Assembly: GCA_018894105.1 (NCBI GenBank)
Contig: CM032123.1
Span: 29,737,744-29,801,743, forward strand
Direction: 5' to 3'
Length of the DNA: 64,000 nucleotides
From: Jacaranda mimosifolia
Taxonomy: Eukaryota > Streptophyta > Magnoliopsida > Lamiales > Bignoniaceae
The number at the start of each line of letters is the position of its first letter. Positions within the stretch are counted from its first letter, which is position 1. The notes beneath the pieces were generated by a model, which worked only from the letters and a program-made list of their open reading frames with translations, searched no databases and had not been told where the DNA came from. Both the position numbers and the translations under genes were made by a program. Below, piece by piece: positions 24,288-34,536 of the stretch.

Positions 24288-24713
24288 ATGGGAGATGATC
24301 CATTTTTTGAGCGTGAATACAAATGGTTATTGAGAGAAAGAAATGATGACTATTTATCACTTTATTATCAAGATACAGTAGAATATTATTGTGGACTCCG
24401 GAGGAAATGGGCATATAGAGTAAATGAATATGAGGAGTTGGTATGTGATTTGCAAAAGCTTGGTGTGCGAATTCCACGACATCGCTCACTGTCAATGCCA
24501 AGGAATGGAGAAGAAAATTGTACAATAGTTGTTGCAAGAATAAGAAAAGAAAACAACAGAATGCTTATGCGTCATTGCAGATATCACATGCTCGAACTAG
24601 CAAAAGAAGTTGTTTTTGCATGAGGTCAAAGACTCAGAAGGCATGAGATTCATAATGTACTTAATAATCTAGACTATAAGTCTGATTATCATATTTCTGA
24701 CGAAGATGATTAA
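24288..24713 (+). pseudogene. Small unknown gene of the MULE, copy 2 (141 codons, one nonsense codon)
   Basis: ATG at 24288 gives MGDDPFFEREYKWLLRERND and runs 111 codons to a TGA at 24621. The same frame then continues to TAA at 24711-24713 and ends HISDEDD, matching the ISDEENN end of the opposite-strand paralogue. The TGA therefore looks like a recent nonsense change, or the protein is shorter. The central block is KLGVRIPRHRSLSMP and then ARIRKENNRMLMRHCRYHM. It is unrecognised as a family. It is predicted soluble, basic in the middle and acidic at the end. It sits between the PMD gene and the transposase gene. Confidence 0.65.
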
Positions 24714-24959
24714 CATCATGTATCATTTCTATTGTTTGTAATTTTAATGTTCTAATTTGCATATCAACTATGTCTTAAGATATAGAGAATATTGATTGGC
24801 TTATAACGCTATATGTATTTAATTTTGATGTTACAAATGATACTTAACTAAATTACAAACTTGGCACAATCATTCAGATTTAATCTTTTCATTATTTGTT
24901 GTTTGTTTCGTTTAGTAAATGGATCTAATTTTTTTATTATTTAACTTAAATACGTAATA

Positions 24960-25130
24960 AAAAAAAAACAAAAAAACAAAAGGCGTGCCTACAAGCCACA
25001 CCTTTTGTTCTTGTTTTCCACTATCAGGCAGCGAAAATAATTGTAGCCACGTCTTTCAATTAAATTTTGCCCTAGCAGCAAAAATAATTGAAAGGCGTGA
25101 CTTGATGCCACGCCTCTTGTTCAACTTTTC
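24960..25130. repeat. Internal copy of the terminal motif cluster
   Basis: AAAAGGCGTGCC with AGCCACACCTTTT (24980-25010), AGCCACGTCTTTCAATT (about 25045) and ATTGAAAGGCGTGACTT with GCCACGCCTCTTG (25085-25122) reproduce the terminal motif deep inside the element, between the small gene and the transposase gene. They form inverted pairs. Confidence 0.75.
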
Positions 25131-25160
25131 CCACACAATAGTTAATACTTACTCATGCAG

Positions 25161-25710
25161 AGGAACATACAAAAATAAATGAATACATCAAGCGTGAAAG
25201 AAGCAAGTAGTAGTAAAAAAAAGCAACTTTTCCCACAGAATAGTTAATAGTGATTCGTGCAGAGGAACATACAAAAATAAATGAATACATCAAGTATGAA
25301 AGAAGCAAGTAATAGTCAAAAAAAGTGATAGAGTTGTCAATCAAAAATCAATCCTAAACAGTAATAGTCACTATTCTTTGTACTAATCATGCGTAGTTTT
25401 AGCACCTAAATTGAAGAAGGCTAGAGAGAAGTCATACAATCTAACTTCGTATAGAGGAATAGACAAAAATAAATGAATACATCAGGCGTGAAAGAAGCAA
25501 TTAATAGTAAAAAAAAGCATTAGAGTTGTCAATAAAAAATCAATCCTAAACAGTAATAGTCATTATTCTTTGTACTCACTGTGTGCTGTTTTAGCATTCA
25601 AACTGAAGAAAACTGAAGAAGAGTCATTCAATCTGACTCCGTACAAAGGAACAGACAAAAATATGCAAGGCATGTGGTGTGGCAAGTGAATAGTTCAGGC
25701 ATGAAAAAAA
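25161..25710. repeat. Direct repeats of 102 and 192 bp upstream of the transposase gene
   Basis: The phrase AGGAACATACAAAAATAAAT and variants start at 25161, 25263, 25455 and 25647, with spacings of 102, 192 and 192 bp. Within units GAATACATCAGGCGTGAAAG recurs. Confidence 0.8.
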
Positions 25711-26150
25711 GAGTGAAATGTGAATAGTTTTCATGCAGAATCGTTGTCAATCATAAATCAATTTTACTAAGAAATACTATTCAATGTATTGTTTATGCAT
25801 TGTTTTGTCATTCAACCTGACAAATTAAATGAATAGTTCAGGAGTGAGAAAATGGTGAAATGTGAATAGTCTTTCATGCAGAATGGTTGTCAATCATAAA
25901 TTAATTTTACTAAGAAAAACTCTTCAGTGTATTGTTTATGCATTATTTTGTCATTCAACCTGACAAATTAAATGAATAGTTCAGGCTTGTCATTCAGTGA
26001 AATGTGAATAGTCTTTAATGCATAGTGATTGTCAATCATAAATTAATTTTACTAAGAAAAACTATTCAATGTATTGTTTATGCATTGTTTTGTCATTCAA
26101 CCTGACAACTTAAATTAATAATTTAGGCGTGAGAAAAGGGTGAAATGTGA
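25710..26150. repeat. 143-bp tandem repeat, three copies
   Basis: TTGTCAATCATAAAT occurs at 25744, 25887 and 26029 (spacings 143 and 142). Each unit carries GTGAATAGT, TTATGCATT and TCATTCAACCTGACAA. The array ends about 200 bp before the transposase ATG. Confidence 0.85.
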
Positions 26151-26354
26151 TCTTCACTTTTGTAGCTTATATATAAGTGTTAGACCAATACTTGTAGGCA
26201 CAAAAATGAAGAAGTGTGTGAAAAAAGAAAGATTTGAGAGGAAAATAAAAAAGAGGAGTGGAAAAAAGTAGAAAAAAAAAAGATTAAGTGAAGAAAAAAA
26301 GAGAGGAAATTTTTTTTAGGAACACGAATAGCCACTGACATTATTCTTGCACCT

Positions 26355-29077
26355 ATGACGGACATGAACATGATACACATTGTGGTATACAGTGGAGGAA
26401 AGATTACAAGGGACTCTAACTGTGTGAGTTATGATCGTCCTGCATATGGATATATACCACTCTCCCGTTCGGCAACATTCTCTGAGTTATTGTCAAAGTC
26501 ATATGAAGTATTGGGTTATAATAACCAATACTTCTTAAAAATTTTGGCAAAGATTTATTTGGATAAAGAGGCTCGCATATCAACAATCGTGCAAGTGGAA
26601 AATGACATTAATTTGTCAAACTTATTGGATCCGAGGGCTAGCATGAATAGTGTGGAGTTGTTCATCGAAGCTGAACTAATGCGCCCTAATAATATGCAAG
26701 GCATGTCATTGCAAGGAGAGCATGGATCCTACATGTCACTTTTGATGCAATATTCTTTGGGCAGTACTTCTATACCTCACCAAAATCCAATGGGAGGAGA
26801 CTAATTTGCCACTCAATTTAGTGGCGAATATAGGCATAGAATTCCACACATAGAGGCAGGGATTCCTACCTACCATAACAGATGGCTTTACAAACTTTGG
26901 GGTCCATGATATTTTTGGTGGTGGTTCTACATCTCATCAACAACCCAATGTTGGTCCTTCTACTTCCCTTCAAGAATATTTGGGATGACACCAATATGAG
27001 CCTGAGAGACGACATGTAGACCATAGCTCACCTGAACCATATATAGACAGTTTTCGTGATCGAGAGGTTAGTTTCAGAGCTCGACGATTATGACACGGAT
27101 GAAGTAGCTGATGATGCCAATGAAGAGCTTATACCACCATATGGTGAAGAAACCTCTAATCAAGCACAGATGGTTAGGGGACCAACAATGCCCTCTACAG
27201 CCAATCAATCACACTTGTATCCAGTCATCCCATTCTTCTCTACAATAGAAAAAGATCTACTTGGAGACTCAGTGGATATTCTATTTAAAGCGTATGGGGG
27301 TTATTATGACAGTAGCCACGGGAAGCTTGAGATGGGCATGGTTTTAAAGACAAGAAGCATATTAAGGCTGCTGTTAAAGATTTCTCTGTATGTGTTGCTA
27401 GACGAGAATATTGCATTGTTGAGAGTACAACAAAGCTATGGAAAGTATTGTGCAAACTAGGGTGTTCATGGAGTGTCTAGGCAATTCTAAAAAAACATAT
27501 GGGATTTTGGAAGATTACAAAGTGTGGTTTCCCTCATGCTTGTTTGATAAATGAAGTTTCGGTTGATCATAAAAACTTAAGTCAAGATATGATCGCTATG
27601 GACTTGTTGGGACATGTTCATGATGAGCCAGCATATAAGATAAAAAGTATGAAGCAAAATGTTAAGGATAAATATGGATACGAAATCTCATATGCCAAGG
27701 CATGGAATGCATTGAAACATGCAAGGGAGCACCTTTTTGGGACATGGGAGAGTTCAGTAAGAATGTTACCCAAGTATATGGGAGTTCTCCAAAAGTGGAA
27801 TCCAAGCACCATTTTTGAGTGGGAGTATCAACGAACAGGCATACTAAGGTAGAAAATGTTGAAGTATGTGTTTTGGGCCTTCAAACCGTGTATTGATAGG
27901 TTTAAACATTGCCGCAAAGTTATCAGTGTGGACGAAACTCATCTATATATGAAATATAGACACAAGATGTTGATTGCGGTAGATATGGATGCAAATCAAC
28001 AAGGTTTGCCATTGGCTTTTGCAATTGTCGATGAAGAAACCTTTTTGTCTTGGAAATGATTTTTGCAGATGCTGTCTAAGCACATCGTTAGAGGGACAGA
28101 AGGCATGTGCCTAATTTCTGATCGACATCGTGGCCTCTTATCTATTGTTGAATGCATACCTGATTTCACCGTCCCTCATGGAGTAAATCGATTCTGTCTA
28201 AGGCATCTCTGCTCTAATTTCAACAAATATTTCAAAAATGTTCAATTGAAGGATTTATGTTGGAAAGCCGGTGTTGCAGTCCAGATTCGAAAATTTGATA
28301 GGCATATGAGGAAAATAAAAGAAACTAATGAGAATGCCTATTCATATTTGCAAAATATTGACAAAGTTCAATGAACATTATGTCATGATGGAGGGTGGCG
28401 TTGCAGTATTCAAACTACGAACATGTCTGAGTGTTTCAATAGGGTACTGAAGGGTGCTCATCGATTGCCAATTACAGCATTGTGCAACATACATTCTCTT
28501 GTTGTGTCAAACTGTTCCTTGATCGGACGATCAAATCTCATAATATAATGCAGAAGTAACAATCGTAGGTTGATTATGCATATAATATATATTCCAACTG
28601 GCAGCACTACTCTGTTGAGCACATTGTTCAAAAGTTTGACTACACTCAACAATCGGCTTCAATCATAACGCAGATGCACACAAGTCAAGGAAATCATGTG
28701 CAAGTTGTCAAACTTAGGAGACATGAGTGCTCATGTGGAAAATGGGCTGAACTTGGTATTCTATGTTCGCATGTGATGAGTGCATGCCGACATTTTGGGA
28801 TAAACACTGCAGCATTTGTCAAGCCATATTACAATCTTGAATATTACTTGGCAACATATCAAGGGAGCTTTGAGCTAATATGGGGCGAAAATTATTAGGA
28901 TGAACCTCATTTTGAGCTAGTCCATAATCCAGCCCGTGAGAGAGATGTGTTGTAGGAAGGGATCGCACTACTCGGATTCAAAATGAAATGAATTGGCCCC
29001 AAGCACGTGCGAGACAACAAGCCCGCTGTCAAGCCCAAGCCCAAGTCGAAGCCGAAGTTGAAGCCCAACATACTTGA
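26355..29077 (+). pseudogene. MULE transposase (MuDR type) with PB1-like N-terminus, DDE core and SWIM finger
   Basis: An intact 149-codon N-terminal block (26355-26804) is followed by the DNA-binding region (LEMGMV then KDKKHIKAAVKDFSV after a 1-base frameshift near 27340). The N-terminal core block QNVKDKYGYEISYAKAW comes next. Catalytic motifs are VISVDETHLYMKY (27926-27964) and LISDRHRGL (about 28110-28137), then FCLRHLCSNF and MSECFNRVLKGAHRLPI. The SWIM finger is CSCGKWAELGILCSH (28731-28775). The C-terminus TRIQNEMNWPQARARQQ ends at 29077. Stops replace Trp at 28057 and 28372 and interrupt near 27478 and 27850. The family excises and inserts Mutator-type elements. This copy is probably dead but its motifs are intact. 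Confidence 0.88.
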
Positions 29078-29394
29078 TTCTTCCAACTTTGTAATTTGGG
29101 CTTTATTTTTTTCTGTTTTTCCTTTGTAGCATACTTCATGAATAATAAAATTGGTGAAAATTTTAAAATTTTTTAGGTAGTTGTGATTTTTGTTACATTT
29201 CACTTACATACTTAAAGAATAAAGCTCACACATGGTTCTTTAATTAAATAGTGAGTATTACGTATTAGACGCATAAAAATAAAATATATCTAGCATTATA
29301 AGCCAATATTCCGACTCTGTCTTAGGAAGTAGTTGAAATGCAAATTTGAACTTTAATGAGTAGCAAGAATTAATAAAAATGATACATGATATTA

Positions 29395-29490
29395 ATAATT
29401 TTCATTCGAGATACATTGGCATTGACAATGAACGTTTATTTCTCTCAATAACCATGCATATCCACGCTCAAAAAATGGATCATCTCCCAT
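29395..29490 (-). pseudogene. Third, internally deleted copy of the small MULE gene
   Basis: ATG at 29490 gives MGDDPFFERGYAWLLREI, nearly identical to the start of the 24288 gene. It then jumps to sequence matching the later CGTTCATTGTCAATGCCA part, losing about 150 bp. Upstream sequence is also shared, so promoter and start were copied together, in inverted orientation near the right end of the element. Confidence 0.75.
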
Positions 29491-29829
29491 TTGAGTTCAA
29501 ATCTAAAAGATGAAAAAAAATATTGATGGAGTAATGTGAATTGTGGCTTACGTATTTATTAGTGGAATAGGTAAATAAGATCGAGTACGTAAAAACATTA
29601 TGCGATAGTTTCACATGCCATAATAATAACCTACCTTGAAATTACAAGCATCACTTAATAATTAGAGGATATGATAATTCTTGATTAATGTATTAAGATA
29701 TAATCATGTACTGAGGTTTTACATGCCTATTTTGGCAAAGGTTATAACATCACAAGCATCTCTTCATGAGTTAATATATTACATCGATTGAAGTAAGCAC
29801 ATAGTATAGTAAATTTATAGAAATATGCC

Positions 29830-30085
29830 TCAATCACTTGAATTTTATCAAATAGTAAATTTATAAAATATTTTAAAAATTTATACTACATATTTAGGGC
29901 TCACTTTTAATATTTTGAAAAAAATTAATTATTCAAAATTTAAATATAAAATAACATATTCTAAGTTAAGTTTTTATAATATAATTTTTATTACTCTAAA
30001 ATAAATAAAAACTATTTTTTAATAAATATAATATACACACAACATTAGGGTTGATGTCAGCCCTAATGAGGACTGACATCAGCCG
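29830..30085. repeat. Right inner inverted segment with palindrome
   Basis: This is the counterpart of 20452-20700. It contains the palindrome GATGTCAGCCCT...AGGACTGACATC at about 30052-30080 and the AT-rich block whose reverse complement matches the left side. Confidence 0.65.
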
Positions 30086-30139
30086 ATGAAACATCATTGA
30101 AAAAGACAAATTCAGCCAACAAATTAAAAAAAAAAATTA

Positions 30140-30443
30140 ATTAAACCAAGTCCAAGAGGCAAGGCTTCTTGGCTTGTTTTAAAAAGAAAAAAAAAAAAAT
30201 TCGCCACAAGAGGTGAGTAGACCTACACCTCTTGTGGGCAAATGGAATTTCCATGCAAGAGGCGTGGCTTCTCGCCACCCCTCTCGGCGATTTTTTTTTT
30301 CAAAAAATATACCCTATAAGCCAAGCTTCTTATTTGTTTTTTTTTAAAAAAAAAAATTACTTGACTTTAGTTTTTCAAATTCTCCACAACTACGGTAGTT
30401 TTATAAAAGTTATTTTTTCCTGCATTATTTTTATAAATTGGCC
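30140..30443. repeat. Right terminus of the MULE with subterminal motifs
   Basis: AAGAGGCAAGGCTTCTTGG (about 30156), ACAAGAGGTG paired with CACCTCTTGT (30206-30237) and GCAAGAGGCGTGGCTTC (30257-30273) precede the inverted terminal repeat ending at 30443. They mirror the motif cluster at the left end. Confidence 0.75.
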
Positions 30444-30452
30444 ATGTATAGG
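30444..30452. repeat. 9-bp target-site duplication, right copy
   Basis: ATGTATAGG, identical to 19167-19175. In the interrupted gypsy RNase H it covers the codons after VVYT. Confidence 0.92.
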
Positions 30453-31330
30453 TATAAACCACAAAATTTTCACACCTTTCTGGTACTGCTAATATTGGAG
30501 CAGACACCAACTTATTTTTCAATCCTTGAAAACTGGCCCCACAAAAATTATTTGCCTTAGTCAACCTTGTTAGAGGTACAACGCTCCTCAGAAAGTTCTT
30601 AATAAAATGGCGATCATAACCAGCTAATCCATGACAACTTCGTACATCGGTCGCACTATCTGATCGCATACATTCCATAACCGCCTTAATGATCTTGAAA
30701 TCAATGGATATACCATCTTTACATACGATACACCCAAGAAATGGAACTTTCTCTAACTAGAATTTGGACTTACTGAACTTTTCACAGAACATCATTGTTT
30801 GTAAGGTTTGAAGAACAATTCCAAAGTTTTCATCATGTTCCACCCTAGTCCTAGGCTACACTAAAATGTTTTCGATCTAAACCACCAGACTAATCTAAGT
30901 AGGGTTGAAATACACGATCATTAGATTCACAAAAGCAGCTGAAGCTTTAGTTGACCCAGCATAACTACAAACTCATAGTAGCCATAGCAAGTATGTAAAG
31001 CAGTGTTGGCTATATCCTCATCTTGAATTCTCACTTGATAATATCATGATCTTTGGTTCACTTAGAAAAGACTACAGCCCCCTGTAGTTGATCAAATAAA
31101 TATGTGTCAATGTTCTTGATAGTGACTTGCTTGAGTTGACAGTAATCAATACAAAACATCCAAGAACCATCCTTTTCTCTTTATAAACAGGAGAGGGGCT
31201 CCTCAAGTCGACAAACTACGCCAAAATAAACCCTTTCAGTTATTTGGTGGCTGAAACCTGTGCTAATTCATTTAGAATAAGCAGTTGATAAAATCTTTCA
31301 GTATAAACTTTGAACCCAAAAGACAGGGAT
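30453..31330 (-). pseudogene. Ty3/gypsy reverse transcriptase fragment, right of the MULE
   Basis: The minus strand reads, with several frameshifts, [39 protein letters not shown] and FLGCIVCKDGISIDF. An open part at 30678-30453 follows, with GLAGYDRHFIKNF and VPLTRLTKAN. These are RT and connection blocks of a chromovirus-like (Del/Tekay-type) gypsy element. It stops at the MULE insertion point, and its RNase H resumes at 19175-19130. It lacks integrase and identifiable LTRs here. Confidence 0.8.
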
Positions 31331-31664
31331 AATGATGGCTTGCGGTTTTATTTTTATGGGAGGACTTGGTTAACAGTAAGAGACAGATGCAGCATGCTGC
31401 TATTTTGAATGTAATAACATGGATCACAATTTTAGCTCCTCCCACTTTTACTTACACCAGTCTAACAGTCAGTTGTGTCGAATTACTGGAAATGACAACT
31501 ATCTAACTGGTGGACCCTAGTTTCAATACCTCATACTTTTATGCTTCAGTTCAACATTTGTATGTGTTGTGAATCCTTATCAAACATATATATTTGGCAT
31601 CTCTAATTCCTTTTAAGATATTGGTAGGTTCATATTCCAATATCTGTTCTTACTCCATCTTCAG

Positions 31665-34325
31665 AATGGTGCAGATAAACAATGCAGGATCGAATGCATA
31701 TAGCTCCATCAATGTTGAAGATATGACCACCTCGAAGACCATTGACGGAGCTGGTTCAGATGGAAGACCAAATCCGAGGTCTGATTTGATTGTTAACTTT
31801 CTTTGAAATTATTCCTCTCATATCGTTACAAATATTTGTGCAGAAGGGAAGTATACTATTATACTTGATTTTTTGGGGCATAATCTCTGATAACATTTGG
31901 ATCTCATTGTTAAATGCCGATAAATTGTAAATTTTGTTGTTCTCTAGGCCTTTTTAAACATCTTCTCCTGTTATTCTTTTCATGTTCCTCAGATTTGCGG
32001 CTTACGGAGCAACCAAACGGAGTGTGGTGCATCTTACGAAATCCCTACAGGCACGTGCTGAGTTTCAATAAGTATCTCTGTATATTATTTTGCAGATATC
32101 CTTCATGGTGTACGTTGATAGTTCTACAATTTTCTATTTGAATAATATTTCTAGATAGATATTTCTTTTGTTCCTGAGCAATATAGACTCATGAATCCTT
32201 TCTTCAAGTATCTCAAAGTTATGCTCTGTGTAGGAAACTCTTTACATCTTTTTTGCTAGCTAAATCATATGTGTTACTCTTTTCAATTTTTCTTTGTTCA
32301 TTTTACGAATTCCTAAATAAGCACAGAAGCACGCCTAGAATGAATGTCTACGTTGCATTTAATGAATGCACTTGATCTTGTTCACATCCATTGAATATAA
32401 GTCCCAGATAATTGCAATTGCTTGTATGTCAAACTCAGTGAGAGCATCCAAACCATTGAGCCACCATCTCTAAAGATTCGTACCGTTTGGATTTGTTTAT
32501 ACTGTGGTGAAATGATTTGCTTTGTTGATAAGTATGATTAACAAATACATCCATGCATTTCTCTCTACAGGCAGAATTGAGGATGCAGGATGTCAAAAAT
32601 GTTGTAGTGCATAATCTTTCGGTATGTGTTCTTTATTTATTTATTTTGTGAATCTATTAATTTATCTTGATTAAATTTCTAAATAATACATGCCCGTCTA
32701 GACCTAGAAATATCTTTCTTGGAAAAGAAACTAGACATGACTGGCAGTTTACCACTCCCAACACAATTCTGTGACATTTTTTAGTCAACCACCACCGTAA
32801 AATTCAGATTCTGATTTCGTTATTTTAGTTGCCATATTCTTTCTTGGGAGGGATTAGTTTGCATCTTCTTGCATTCACATTTTTTTGCCAAATACAAAAA
32901 TGATAATTCTAACCAATCAGATTCGTTATGCACATGCCATTACCAGCCAAACAAACAGAGCCTCAGTCTTTTGGCTAGATAAGTAAGCTTACATGGATTC
33001 GCCAAAAATTAGGAAAAAAGGGGAAGTCCTTATCAACATGACATTCCTTGGCAAACAGATGGAGCCTTGGACCATTGGCCAGATGTGTATAGCTTGTTGG
33101 GATCAATGTCCTTTAGTTCTCAACCTTGACCAAGGGAGGCTACTTCTCTTAGTATAACAAGATTGTCTGTCGGGTTCAGTAGAGATTTTAATAGTCTACC
33201 TGATTATTGACATAATTTTTTATGTGCAACGCTTCTGATCTGATGATAAAAGATAATTAATACTAAAAGTAAGTATAATGTTATGTAAAGCAATACCTAT
33301 GTTCCTTGCTTATTTCATTAATTTATAGATTTATTGTAATTATTATGCTATTATAGAATCTCATTATTCAAGTAAACTTTCTTTCTTTAACTTACATTTT
33401 CAGTAGTGTAGAGGTCATCGCCTATGTCTTTTATGTCTTCGTACATTCATTGTTCTATTCTTTCTCACATGTTCTGTTTCCCTTTCTATGCAGCCAGGAA
33501 TGGTCACAATGGATCTTCTCATGTAAGGCGCTAACACAAAGCAGGTAGAGTTTGCTTGTAATCTTTTCCACAGTTCTATGTTTTCTGCTAATCTTTAATA
33601 TTTATCAAGTAATTCTGCATATTGCAGGCCAAGTTTTTCATTAATGTTTTGGCTGAACCTGCGGAAGTGGTGAATTATTGCACACAGGTTTCCCTGTATT
33701 TTATCAGCACCATTCATCAAACTGCTATTTCATTAACTTATGCATGAATCCATTGTCTTACAACGTATTGTTAGAAAAGAGTCTGAAAAAATATTATACT
33801 TTTAACAATTTTTTGTGCAAATTTTCTTGTACATAGTACTGTGCTCTTCACCCTTAAAAATGCATTTGTTTAAACTGAATGATACCGTGGAAGAAAATAC
33901 TTTTAAGTTAATTTAAGTTCCCCCATAATTTACTTGTCTCAGCTAGGCAAGTTCCTTTTTTGACAGCATATTTCTCATTTTACCTTCCTTTCTGATGCTG
34001 ATATTCTTATCTCTGCTTACCTTCCACTGCAAACTTTCATAAAACCTTCTGTTTGATTACCTAGCAGGTTGCTGAGTACCTTGTTCCCAACATTAGATCA
34101 ATGCCAACAAATGGATTTGGAAAGCCAACTTACATACGTTTCCTCGCTGGATTGAAAGCCTACTCCCAGATGTTCTCAGTTAAGGAATATACATACTATA
34201 AATCAACTGATAGCAATAGGAGTTCTGGTTCTGAAATTTAATACGTCCCTTTTTTTCTTTACTTTCTTGTTACACAGAGACTTGCTTTTGGTGCTCGGAG
34301 AAATCGATATGTTCTTGAAGACTAG
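31665..34325 (+). pseudogene. NOL: Chlorophyll b reductase NOL-like, 3' half with introns, broken
   Basis: Seven exon-like pieces keep splice borders: 31665-31778, 31993-32050, 32571-32621, 33494-33544, 33628-33687, 34068-34178 and 34278-34325. They encode INNAGSNAYS, DGAGSDGRPNPR, FAAYGATKRSVVHLTKSLQ, AELRMQDVKNVVVHNLS, PGMVTMDLLM, AKFFINVLAEPAEVV, VAEYLVPNIRSMPTN and FGARRNRYVLED with the natural stop. The YxxxK catalytic pair of short-chain dehydrogenases is present. NOL with NYC1 reduces chlorophyll b in chloroplast antenna breakdown. Broken points are the missing 5' exons and Rossmann fold, a scrambled segment after NAGSNAYS, a TAA in the fourth exon (33526-33534) and a GC donor at 32051. 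Retained introns argue for a DNA-level duplicate, not a retrocopy. Confidence 0.82.
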
Positions 34326-34536
34326 CGGTATCTGGGTCCGTCCAGTTCATAATCTTTTCATCTTGGGCCTTGTTTTTCTCTGTTGTTTCTTTTCCTTCTC
34401 CATTCACTTAATGGATGACATTGTTGACACTAAATTTTACTCTTTTTACCTTACTATCTTAGTTAAGTTGTATATTTCATTTGACCGTGTAATTTAGGTC
34501 CAATATTTTCTTCCAACTGCTTTAGCATACTTAGAC

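Larger units (their letters stand above)
19176..30443 (+). mobile_element. 11.3-kb Mutator-like element carrying a PMD gene, a small paralogous gene pair and a MULE transposase
   Basis: The left end GACCAATTTATAAAAATAAT and the reverse complement of the right end GGCCAATTTATAAAAATAAT form inverted termini that can be followed for about 75 bp. The perfect 9-bp direct repeat ATGTATAGG flanks them (19167-19175 and 30444-30452); 9 bp is the Mutator signature. The host sequence, a minus-strand gypsy RNase H, is contiguous across the element. Cargo in order: PMD gene (20866-23314, plus), small gene (23933-23532, minus), its paralogue (24288-24713, plus), transposase (26355-29077, plus) and a deleted third copy of the small gene (29490-29395, minus). 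All coding parts have a few lesions, so this copy is probably immobile, though not long dead. Confidence 0.92.

Noticed and set aside
19176..25130. Left half of the MULE as a separate element ending at the internal motif cluster
   Set aside because: No terminal inverted repeat or 9-bp duplication was seen at 24960-25130, whereas the outer ends have both. Kept as a test in the findings.
25161..26150. Regular repeats considered as a CRISPR-like array
   Set aside because: Repeat units are 100-190 bp with no short constant repeat and unique spacer pattern, in a plant transposon.
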